Source: Typha latifolia
Taxonomy: Eukaryota > Streptophyta > Magnoliopsida > Poales > Typhaceae
Direction of reading: 5' to 3'
Assembly (NCBI GenBank): GCA_019914945.1
Contig: CM034103.1
Coordinates: forward strand, 6,510,001-6,574,000
DNA length: 64,000 nucleotides
Part shown: positions 23,158 through 31,808 of the stretch, one piece after another
Layout: each line of letters starts with the position of its first letter
Position numbering within the stretch: the first letter of the stretch is position 1
Program-made: the position numbers and the translations under genes
The notes under the pieces: generated by a model
What the model saw: only the letters and a program-made list of their open reading frames with translations
What the model was told of the DNA's origin: nothing
Databases searched by the model: none

Positions 23158-24160
23158 TTTTCTTTTTGTTTTGGTTTGCGTGTTTTGGTTTGCATGCTTC
23201 ATTTTTATAACTTTTTTTTTGTAGGTTTTCTTCACTCTAAAATTTTCTTTGGTTTTAGTTTTAGATTTGACGAGAGTTTTTGTCATAAAAAAAAATTGAT
23301 GCACTCCTAGATTCAATAATATACTCTTGACATATAAATATGATTTTTCTCTTGATTATGAGTTATTATAGTCAATTTTGTCATCTTGTAGTATATTGTA
23401 TTATTTCTGATTTATTCACTCTGTCAATTTCTATGATAATTATACTGAAATTAATGCACCCATAACGTGTGTATATTCTTGTGTGAGCATGACATCATGA
23501 AATTCTTTTTAAATAGCTCACAATTGACCTTGATTTGCACAGTTTGACCTCATGCTTAGTCATCACAAACGTGTTTATGAAAGATCAATGAAAAGGGCTA
23601 CAATGAGTTAGTGTGAAAGCCATCTGGTTGAGAATCCAGTTTAACTCAGTACATTGATTGCAAATTAAATAAAATTTTTGCTACTTGTGTATATATTCTC
23701 GCACATTGTTTGATTTGTACTACAAGAAAAGCGCTACCTACTCATGTGTGAAAGCCATCATTGCACCTATATGGTTTATGTATAAAAAATAATATAGGAA
23801 AAATTCTTGTTATGTTATGGGGAATAAGTCGAAAAGTGCAAAATTTCAATACTAAGTCGGTTTGACTGCTGTGTTGCATCATTGTTTATATAGGAAAGTT
23901 TGTTTAAGAAGATTGGTTCATGTTATCTATGCTCATCTTGCATATGCGTATCGTTATGATCAATCAAGATTAATTTAATTTTGAGTGATGCATTAGAATT
24001 GATTATAATATGCTTTTGATGATTTGATTGATCTGTGTATGACTTATTTCATTTGATTGTCATATTCTATGTCTTGAATGTATTTTGAATCTTTAGATAT
24101 GCATCTCCAAAAATATTTTTTGATTTTTTCTTAGATTTTATTTTTTACTTAAAAAAAGGG
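23158..24160. other. Copia post-pol spacer, non-coding
   Basis: AT-rich, about 1 kb, no supported ORF. The corresponding spacer of copy 2 is at 43283-42290. Poly-T tracts and GTGTGAAAGCCATC-type repeats (23610 and 23740) are present. Confidence 0.6.
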
Positions 24161-24240
24161 CGTTCGAACGCAAATTTTTAAGTTCGAACGAGGTGACTGG
24201 CGCGTTCGAACGCGCAGACTGGTGCGTTCGAACGCACTCG
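24161..24240 (+). repeat. Internal GTTCGAACGC cluster before the accessory ORF
   Basis: Four TTCGAA cores at 24163, 24183, 24205 and 24227 (spacing 20, 22, 22 bp), mostly inside GCGTTCGAACGC. The cluster is outside the LTR, after the pol spacer and 15 bp before a TATA-like box. It is retained at 42195-42285 in the inverted copy 2. Confidence 0.9.
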
Positions 24241-24247
24241 AGGATTC

Positions 24248-24256
24248 TTTAAATAT
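24248..24256 (+). promoter_or_regulatory. Candidate internal promoter (TATA-like)
   Basis: TTTAAATAT lies 15 bp after the last TTCGAA core and about 460 bp before the accessory ORF's ATG. The equivalent box is kept in copy 2 near 42181-42190. It is inferred to drive a separate transcript for the accessory ORF. Confidence 0.5.
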
Positions 24257-24446
24257 TGCGTCTGAACCGAAGGGTTTTTATCTTCCATCTTCCAAACCCT
24301 AGAAACCCTTCATTTTCTCCCTTTCAAATCTTCAAGATCTTGCTATTTTTCATTAAATTTCTCATTACAAACCCTTTTAAAGGGTCGTTCTCCTCTGGAT
24401 CTAGCATCTTTCCGCCGAATTTATTAGTTTTTCTTCACTTTTGCGA

Positions 24447-24713
24447 GGTATGATCATCCATCAATTTTCCTATTTTTTATTCAATTAAGTCTCTTGATCT
24501 TGATTGATTTCGTGCGTTTTCAAGTTTTGATGACGTTAAAGTTACTATCTTGATGTTTCTTGTGTGATTGAACCTGATATCTTAGCGTTTTCAAGTGGAT
24601 GATGGATTTCATTTAGGGCCTTCATGATTTCTTAGATTTTTTTTTTTATTTCTTGCTATCTTTTTGTTTGCTTTGGGCATATATTGAATCTTGCATCTTG
24701 TTTCTTTCTCAAG
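24447..24713 (+). other. Candidate leader intron before accessory ORF
   Basis: A donor-like GAGGTATGATC at about 24444 and a polypyrimidine-AG acceptor (TTTCTTTCTCAAG, 24701-24713) one base before the ATG at 24715 would define an AT-rich intron of about 270 bp. Both sites are conserved in copy 2. Not verifiable without transcripts. Confidence 0.4.
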
Positions 24714-24714
24714 A

Positions 24715-25764
24715 ATGCCTAGAAAAGCTGTAGTTTCCAAGAAACCTAGGCCGCCTTCCTCACCTACTTCGGCTCCAAAGTTTTCTACTTCAACGGCTGC
24801 CAGGCGATACAAACATAATTTTGGTACCCGTCCTGTTATCTGTGAACGATCCGTGGTCATTTCCGATTTTTCTACCTTGGGGATAGAATAGATATTTACT
24901 GAGCGAGGATGGTTATCGGTGTGTCGGATCAGCAGAACTGCTTATGTTGAAGTTGTTCGGGAATTTTTTAGTAATGCCACGGTTTTAGAACGCTGTATTC
25001 GTTCTACTGTTCGTGGGGTGCCTGTGTACTTGGACTCAGATGTCATTCGCGCTGAACTTCGTCTTCCTGATGGTGAGTTCCAGTACCCCACGTTTGCTCC
25101 ACTTCCTGATGTCGATGACTATGCTGGCACTGTACTGATCAAACGGGAACGTTGGAAGGGGAACATGATGCCGCATGCGTAGCTGACACTAGTGGCTCGC
25201 ATGTTTCACCTGTTTTGTCTGTACAATGTTGCCCCCAAGACTCGACATTCAAGCATTAGTCTGGATCGTGCATTTCTTCTTCATGCAATGTTATTTGGCG
25301 TCTCGGTTGATTTGGCTGGGGTGATCTATGATTCAATACTCACAGCTGCACAGAAAGAAGCACCTCGTGAGAGGTTACCGTTTGGCATCTTTATTACAAA
25401 TTTGTGCACTCAGAGTGGGGTGCGTGTGGATGCTTCGGAACCTTCTCTTACTTCGCACAAACCGTTGGATCGGATTACTCTTAAGCGGAGTCAAGCTCAC
25501 GACCAGTCGTCTCCTCTCAAGCCGTCCTCTTCCGCCGCTGGTCGCTCCTCGCACCTCGACAGTTCTGATGATAGCTCTGACGGTGACACATCTCACTCTG
25601 AAGGGGAGTTACCACAGTACTCTAACCGTTTTGATCAACTTAGTACTCAAGTGCATGGTCTCCATTCGGTAGTGAATGATTTATGAGCTGAGCAAGCTCG
25701 TCAGGGGACAGTCCTTGATTCTGTGCTGACGATTCTTTAGCGTCAGTTTCCTTCGAGTTCCTAG
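24715..25764 (+). pseudogene. Accessory (env-like position) ORF of copia copy 1
   Basis: It starts ATG at 24715 and shares its final stop (25762-25764) with copy 2, giving about 349 residues. Stops at 24889 (CAG in copy 2), 25180 (AAG in copy 2), 25684 (CGA in copy 2) and 25738 (CAG in copy 2) break it. The N-terminus is basic (MPRKAVVSKKPRPP), the middle is a globular region (EVVREFFSNATVLERCIRSTV, RWKGNMMPHA, FHLFCLYNV), and the end is a Ser/Asp/Glu-rich tail. No hydrophobic transmembrane segment or signal peptide is evident, so it is not an obvious envelope protein. It resembles the conserved unknown plant 'putative transposon protein' domain found in such ORFs; that match is from memory and needs an HMM search. 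Confidence 0.7.
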
Positions 25765-25779
25765 TCTTTGGCATTTGTG

Positions 25780-26121
25780 GCAAAAAGGGGGAGAGTGTCT
25801 AGGTGTCTAGGTGTGTAGGGGGAGCATGGCAATAGGGGGAGTTTATTAGAGTCTTTCTGTCTTTCTAATCTTGCTTATAACTTTGCTTGGAGAAATTGTG
25901 AACTTTGTCTGTTTAAGTACTTTTGAACTTATGCTCCATTGATAACTTGTGTTTGGATTGTTTATTCATTTCAAGTTATTTTCACTTGATCTTGGATTGG
26001 TATATGTTTATTTGTAGGGATTGATGTGCAAAATATTCTAGTCTTGTTGATTGCTCAATTTGAAGTCTGTGTAATATCTTGTAACCTAGGTGTTTTGTCA
26101 CAAATTACCAAAGGGGGAGAT
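25780..26121 (+). promoter_or_regulatory. Multiple polypurine-tract block
   Basis: Purine tracts CAAAAAGGGGGAGAG (25783), TAGGGGGAGCATGG (25817), AATAGGGGGAG (25830) and CCAAAGGGGGAGA (26109) precede the 3' LTR; the last abuts it and is the primary plus-strand primer. Repeated polypurine tracts of this form are characteristic of Sireviruses. Copy 2 keeps the last tract but has a mutated third tract (CTCCCACTATT, 40606). Confidence 0.75.
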
Positions 26122-26264
26122 TGTTAGGGTTTTATTTGTTGGCAATTGTGTACAAAATATTCTAAGTGTATTTTTTCATGTATATGAGCTTTACACAAGT
26201 CTAGAATATCTCTGATCTGAAGAATTGCAAGATTATTGGAGAAAAGCCATCGAGTTCACACCGC

Positions 26265-26398
26265 GTTCACAAACGCATTCGAATGCGGGTACTGCGTTCA
26301 CACAGACCGAGAGTTGCGTTCACAAACGCGTTCAAACGCAACTGAGTTCAAGTCATGCCGTTCGAACGCACCCGGGCCGCGTTCGAATGCACCAACGA
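26265..26398 (+). repeat. GTTCGAACGC cluster in copia copy 1 3' LTR
   Basis: Two 53-bp units followed by a pair of TTCGAA cores separated by a CCCGGGCC linker (21 bp centre to centre). Confidence 0.85.
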
Positions 26399-29349
26399 AG
26401 TTTGATAAAATTGGACTTTCGTGAGTATGGATAAGACTTGGATTTGGCTCTATCTTGGAGATCATATATAAGGATTGTGATGCCCTATCTTGAAGGGGTT
26501 GAAGAAGCATTATTGAAGGAGACTTCTTGAGGCTACATCGGTTCTTCAATTAACAAGGCTCTTCTCATCTACAAAACTTAATCTTTCGTCTTAAGAGTTA
26601 TCTAGACGAAAGATCAATCTCGAGGGGTGAAACACCCACTTCCAAAACTCACGTGTTCTTCACGTGGGTATGTCCACGTGATTCCCACGTGACCGGTCAG
26701 TGAAATATTCTCACCAAGTATTTTAAACGAGCCAAGCAATACCATAATAAACCAACAAAAGTCTTGAATTAATAATGTCACAAGCCTCAACAAGTCTCTA
26801 GGGTTACAAGTTCTTCTCTAATTTGCTAAAACATAAATACCCTCGCAGGGGCTAAGTTTACTGAAATAAATAGAAATAACAAATGCAGGAAAAATAGGGA
26901 ATTAAATCTTCTACTCCTCAATGTCCGCATCCTCTACAATCATCTCTGAAATAATTCCACCAAAAATGGCGGTGAGCACAGGGCCCAGCAAGTAGAATCT
27001 AATAACAATCTAAGAAATATTACGTGATAAGTAAAAATGCAGCTCATACATGTCAGGGTAAAGTACTTGGTGATCATAGCTTATCTTGCATAGAAAAATC
27101 CACACAGGAGTCGAGTCACAATAACATATCTCACACAGCATCACAATAATCGAGGAGGACTAGTCAACTAGCGGTATTATTGCCCATACATGCCTGGCGA
27201 CGCTGCATATGACTGGTTGTCTGTGGCCATCAGACTAAGGACCCCAGTCGTAGGCCCATCAATACCGTTCTAGTAATCATCGCACAGAGCGAAACCATCA
27301 CATACGGCTGAGAAGAGCACACAGCTCAATAGACGCCCTGACCCTGCGTCCTCGGGTACCACTAGAACTACAATCCCAATCTCTCAATCATCTTTTCTAA
27401 TATCATACTAGTATAGTCTCCAATTAGGGCAGTGTAATCACCTGAATGCTCCACCTGCTACCGACCTCAGGTGTAGGCCGCTAATATAATACCATATAAC
27501 ATACACTCTACCCCTAACCCCGGGTTGAGTAGGTAAGAGGGCACTGCCTAACTGAGACTTGACTAATAGTGATACGTGCACGTGGTGTCATGACTTCTAT
27601 TATTTATTTAACATAATCATTACAATAGCAGTTATCATGATCAAACATGGGGTCTATCAATACTTGAGCATTAAGTGATAAATAATACAAAAAGAACTGA
27701 CATGTAATTAAATGCAAATATGAGATGTCATATAAAATTCATATGTAAGAAGCATCATTTAACTACCACACGTAAGATATGGCATAAGCATGCAATTTAA
27801 AGACTATTATAGAATTCTACTCGCCTGGTGTATTTCTGGAATTTGTCTTACTCTCCTAATCAGTCGGCTCTCCCTGAATTTCAAGATCCTTCCCGCACAA
27901 TGCTGAATCTAATAATTTATAAATAAACAATAAGTTAATCGACTTATAAACTAACCGTGTTGTTGTGTATATTAAGTTTGATTTTCTAAGTCCGAGATAT
28001 TATTTGTCCTAATTACTATAATAATGGTCATTAGAGCGGTTCGCATTGTAAATGTGAAGATAATAGAGAAGACTTAATATTCAATATTATTTTGATCTTG
28101 CGAAAATCACTAATTTTATTAACAACATGATTGAGAAATTATAATAATTACAAATTGTGCAGCTATCGAAATTTAAGAAAATAACGAGACTCACAATTAA
28201 TTAGACTAGGGTTAAAGAAAAATGTTAAAGGTTGGGCCGAGCCCAAGGCCCGGCAATTTAAGTGAGGGTGAGAGGGAGAGAGTGGGGCCGCAGACCCACC
28301 TCGCGGCCCCCACCGACCCAGTAAAGGGCTGGGCTCCCGAGCCCAGTCAGGCAGGGGGAGTTGGTGGACTGGCTCCAGAGCCCAGTCCGACAACAAAAAG
28401 GAGGTGGGCTGCGGGGCCCTCCGCAGCCCACCAGAAGCTAAGGGAAGGTGGTGGACTGGCTCCAGAGCCCAGTCCACCGAGACCCTTAGAGAAAAAAAAA
28501 GGGACTGTGGGCTTGGGCTGCAACGCAGCCCATGCCACAGTCCAAGGGAAAGAGAGAGAGAGCGGTGGGGGGACCCACAACCGGGAAGAGAAACAGAGGA
28601 GAGGGGTCTTACTACCGGCGTTCCCTATCGCCGGCAGCCCCCTCCCCTCCCCCGGCTCTAGCAGCTCGACTTGGGCGCAGAAGAGGAAAGAACCTCCGGC
28701 TAGTGCGGCCGGGGGTGTGAGTTGAAGGACTCCATGGCCGGCGGCCATGGAGTTCTCAACCTAGTGCAAGATGGGCTCGAAGCCCGATCCTCGGATACCC
28801 AACCCTTCCAAGTGAAGAGGTGGGTTAGCCGAAAACGAAGAGCGAGGCCACCACCGCTGGTGGTGGCCGCTAGTGCCAAAGGATTCCGACGGTGGGAGGC
28901 GACATGGCATCGCCTCCCACGCACCCCGTGGGTACCCAATTTGGGTACCTACAGCTAGGGGAAGAGACCGGGAAGCTTCCCGAACCGGTGGTTTGTCGAC
29001 CCGAGGTCGCCGGCCGGCGAATTTCCCGGCGAAGGTAAACCAAAAATAAAATCCTAAATACGCATGCTTACTAAACTATTTTCGAATTAAACTAGTGAGG
29101 AGCTGAAGGCTGACCTGACGATCGAAGAGGGAGGGTTTTGGTCGGCTGCCGGCGTTCCGGTGGCTCGTTGCCCGCGACGAAGACCTCGGCGGCTCGGAAG
29201 AGAAAAGGAGAGTAGAGAAACAGAGGAGAAGGGGGGTTAAATAGAGGAGAGGGGAGAGAGAATCGGAGTGGAGTTACTCCACTCCGGCGATCTTCTCTCC
29301 CACCTCTCGCAACTAACTGCGAGAGGTGGGGGAAAGGGAAGAAGGGGTC

Positions 29350-29404
29350 AGCGCACGCGCTTGGTGCGTGCGCTGCGGTTAGGGTGCACGTGCGTAGCAC
29401 GTGC
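29350..29404. repeat. Two GC-rich hairpins near the end of M3
   Basis: GCGCACGC..GCGTGCGC and GCACGTGC-GTA-GCACGTGC are adjacent inverted repeats immediately before the poly-T tract. They could form stable stem-loops. Confidence 0.7.
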
Positions 29405-29406
29405 GC

Positions 29407-29409
<3 letters not shown>

Positions 29410-29457
<48 letters not shown>
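29410..29457. repeat. 48-base homopolymer T tract
   Basis: An uninterrupted run of 48 T twelve bases before the right end of M3. Length may be affected by sequencing slippage. The lysine-run reading on the minus strand is not a gene. Confidence 0.9.
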
Positions 29458-29459
<2 letters not shown>

Positions 29460-29782
29460 GGGTGTTACAAGGGGTACTGAGATTGGACTTCAATCACAAG
29501 AAGCAGTGAATCGTGGGTTCTAGCGATCAAGACTGAGAGGAACAAAGTCGTTTGGATCGACGGGTTGTTTTGTGAGTCAGTCTTGTAACTGCTACTATCA
29601 TAGTGATTGGTTTTGATCCGAGTTTGGATCCGTGATTTTTTTCCGTTTGGGTTTTTCCACGTTAAAATCTTGGCGTTCATCTCTGCTTTCGTTTTTAATA
29701 TTTCTATGGACTTTTACTTAAGCGAACGAGTGATATCATTGCCTAGTATTTAGATACATACTTGTGTCTAGGGATTTTTTCA

Positions 29783-30476
29783 GACAATATATATTAATTC
29801 TAAGAGGCTCTAATTGGCAGATATCCTAGAATTGCCTTTGCAAGATTCGCCCTAGAATCTATCTAGAGACGGTTGCAGATCAAATTAAGTCGATTCCCAT
29901 TAGTTTCCCTATACAATATATGTTGGAGAGAACTAAAAAGAAGTACTATCATATTATTGGAAGAATCATTATATTGCAACAAGAATGAATACTAGGCTGA
30001 CAACATGGGTAAGAGAATAATTATGAACGTAAGAGAAAACTGATGAGAACATGTAGTAGAGTTGTCCAATATGTTTGAATTTAATGTCACAGATATTGAT
30101 AAGGCTCACATAGTGAATCTAGAAAAGAAAGAACACACATTTGGTACATAAAAGTACTTAGTGTTTTTCTATGAGCATGCACTTATTGCTATTGAATTTA
30201 GGTCACTTTTAGAATATGACTATTGTAAGAAATAGTTCACTATATATATATTTAGAAGCACTTATTCTAATTGTGCGCTAATTACCATATCAAAAGAATT
30301 TTTGTCGAGAAGTGATATTCCTAATTATCCAAGTGCTAGCCAACCCACGTTATGTTACTAAGCAGACTCAAAGAGGATGAACCTGAGTTCACTGATTAGC
30401 ACAACAAGCTGTACGAGTACAAGGACATCAGGGAATAGTCACCTTAAGAACAAGGTGTCGAAGGAATGGTGGATTA
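29783..30476 (+). other. Unrecognised sequence ending in a gypsy PPT
   Basis: Most of it is AT-rich without a recognisable domain. The last 110 bases read as the decayed end of a gypsy polyprotein (AACAAGGTGTCGAAGG) with the purine-rich GAAGGAATGGTGGATTAA abutting LTR G. Confidence 0.45.
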
Positions 30477-30845
30477 ATGCGAACTGGGTCAGATCGGATT
30501 GTACCATGAGAACATTGGGCTCAATGGATCGAGAACATTGAGCTCAATAGATCAAGCCTATCTAAGGCAAGTTTAGTTAAGTCATATAAGCTACTAAGGC
30601 AAGTTTAATTAAGTCATATAAACCTCTAAGACAAGTCCTAGTTTGAATCGTATAAGCCTTTATGGCCAAGTCTGAGTAGGATTCATTGTATTTAACCTCT
30701 ATATATAGAGGGGCTAGGCTTCTTAGTTTAATCATCAAAGCATTGATAATTAATTGAGTTTAGTTGTTTTTTTATTATCGCATTTACCATTTTTATTATA
30801 GTAATTAGATCGTATTTATCTTTATAGGAGTATATCGTAATCATA
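30477..30845 (+). repeat. G-family gypsy 3' LTR, truncated
   Basis: It begins TGCGAACTGGGTCAGATC after a polypurine tract. It shares the AAGGCAAG/TCATATAAGCC short repeats and CTCTATATATAGAGGGGCT TATA region with LTR K. It has a tandem duplication of about 23 bp (GAGAACATTGGGCTCAATGG and its copy, 30507-30552). It is cut at 30845 by LTR H. Confidence 0.7.
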
Positions 30846-30912
30846 TGATACATTTAGTTAGAATCTTTCTTACTGCATTAGTTGTTTATTTCATTACAAT
30901 AAAATTCCTGTA
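30846..30912 (+). repeat. H-family gypsy 5' LTR, left part
   Basis: TGATACATTTAGTTAG to CCTGTA matches the first 67 bp of LTRs D5 and J. The remainder resumes at 37836 after the nested A3 element; together they make about 848 bp, the same length as solo LTR J. Confidence 0.75.
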
Positions 30913-31808
30913 TGATACGATCTCCCCTTTAGGCGAAGGCTCGATCTATTCTGATTTCCAGATCTGAACAGAATCTGCCACGGAACTTTAGAAATAGATC
31001 CCGAAAGATGTCGCCGTCGGATAGATGTGAGATTTCGATTGTTGTAGCCTCAGAAAAAAGCTTTCCAACAAATCAAGTTTCATGCGAATTAGATGATGGG
31101 ATCTCAAGATATTGTCTGATTAGTTGACGAATGTTGAGAAGGCTGTATTAGGATTCGTGGATGGAGGCACGAGATCCTTGATGATGGTGGTTGGTGGTGG
31201 ACCGGCGTTATGGGGCGGCACGAGTGAATAAGTGGTGGTAGAAGGGTTATGGGTGATGGAGGGGTTAGGGCAAGTGATGGATAGATTGGAAGAAGGGGGA
31301 GGAGAGGGCTGCACCTAAGGGACTAAGGTGATTGGCCGGTCAAGGGAGGTTAGAAGCGACGTCGACGGGAATCGAGAGAATGGGAGCGAAGAAGACGAAG
31401 GAGATAAGGCAAAAACTCATTTCATCAATAATGACTCTATAGTTGTCATCCACACCTTTAGAGGCTAACCAACAATTCAAAATTAACTCTAAATAGTGCA
31501 TTTTTGCCGACTGTGTTAGAACGTTCCCGATCACGTTTGAACGCACTTATTTCTCACTTCTATGGATTTGCGAATGCGATGAAGGCGTTCGCAAGCACGT
31601 TCGAACGCAGGCATTAGCAGGCGCGTTCGAACACACAATTCGCACTCTCTGGATGTGCGAATGTGATGCAGGCGTTCACAACCGCGTTCGAACGCGGCAT
31701 ACAGAAAACTTATATTTTTTTAAGAATGAAACACTAAATCAAGAAACAAAGATACCCCTAAAGTGTATCCGTGCTCAAGACGACATCGATGAAGTTCGAA
31801 TCATATCA
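30913..31808 (-). repeat. A3 element 3' LTR
   Basis: On minus it begins TGATATGATTCGAAC after a polypurine tract (AAGGTTGCGGAAGCGTGGTGG) and ends GGAGATCGTATCA. It contains the GTTCGAACGC cluster at 31510-31700 and a CT-rich leader. The 3' terminus has no PBS-like tail, unlike A1. Confidence 0.85.
31510..31700 (-). repeat. GTTCGAACGC cluster in A3 3' LTR
   Basis: Motifs GTTAGAACGTTCCCGATCACG, GGCGTTCGCAAGCACGTTCGAACG (given as neighbouring segments), GCGCGTTCGAACAC and ACCGCGTTCGAACGCGG, several mutated. Confidence 0.8.

Larger units (their letters stand above)
26628..29469 (+). mobile_element. M3: 2.84-kb solo-LTR-like insertion
   Basis: It starts TGAAACACCC and ends GGGTGTTACA, bordered by AGGGG at 26623-26627 and 29470-29474. 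The uninterrupted site is seen in the 5' LTR (CTCGAGGGGTACTGAG near 17996). It has no RT, gag or transposase reading. Composition changes along its length: AT-rich to 28210, then GC-rich with GGGCC-rich tracts, then inverted repeats, then a 48-T tract. TG..CA ends with a 5-bp duplication fit a solo LTR. The TGTAACACCC-type terminus suggests Tekay/Del chromoviruses (inference). Orientation is arbitrary. Confidence 0.75.
17368..29782 (+). mobile_element. Sirevirus-like Ty1/copia element (copy 1) with nested insertion
   Basis: Order: 5' LTR 17368-18311, PBS TGGTATTAGAACAGG, gag-pol 18361-23157, a non-coding spacer, an accessory ORF 24715-25764, a block of several polypurine tracts, and the 3' LTR 26122-29782, which is interrupted by M3. 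Without M3 the element is about 9.57 kb. The post-pol accessory ORF and repeated GGGGGAG tracts are hallmarks of the SIRE/Maximus lineage; the assignment is inferred. Flanks are GATTA on the left and GACAA on the right, not a matching target duplication. A second, deleted copy lies at 39621-46867. Confidence 0.85.
26122..29782 (+). repeat. Copia copy 1, 3' LTR, split by M3
   Basis: LTR segments 26122-26627 and 29470-29782 together match the 5' LTR. The upstream part has two 53-bp units (26265-26345) and TTCGAA cores near 26359 and 26380. M3 lies between the duplicated AGGGG. TATA box TATATAAGG is at about 26464-26472. Confidence 0.9.

Noticed and set aside
24715..25764. Calling the copia accessory ORF a true envelope gene
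   Set aside because: No signal peptide or transmembrane segment is visible; only its position is env-like.
26628..29469. M3 as a MITE or other DNA transposon
   Set aside because: TG..CA termini with a 5-bp duplication fit an LTR better; there is no transposase or long terminal inverted repeat.
28222..29493. Several overlapping open frames in the GC-rich part of M3, including one with a poly-lysine run
   Set aside because: They arise from GC-rich composition and the 48-T tract, overlap on both strands, and show no domain.
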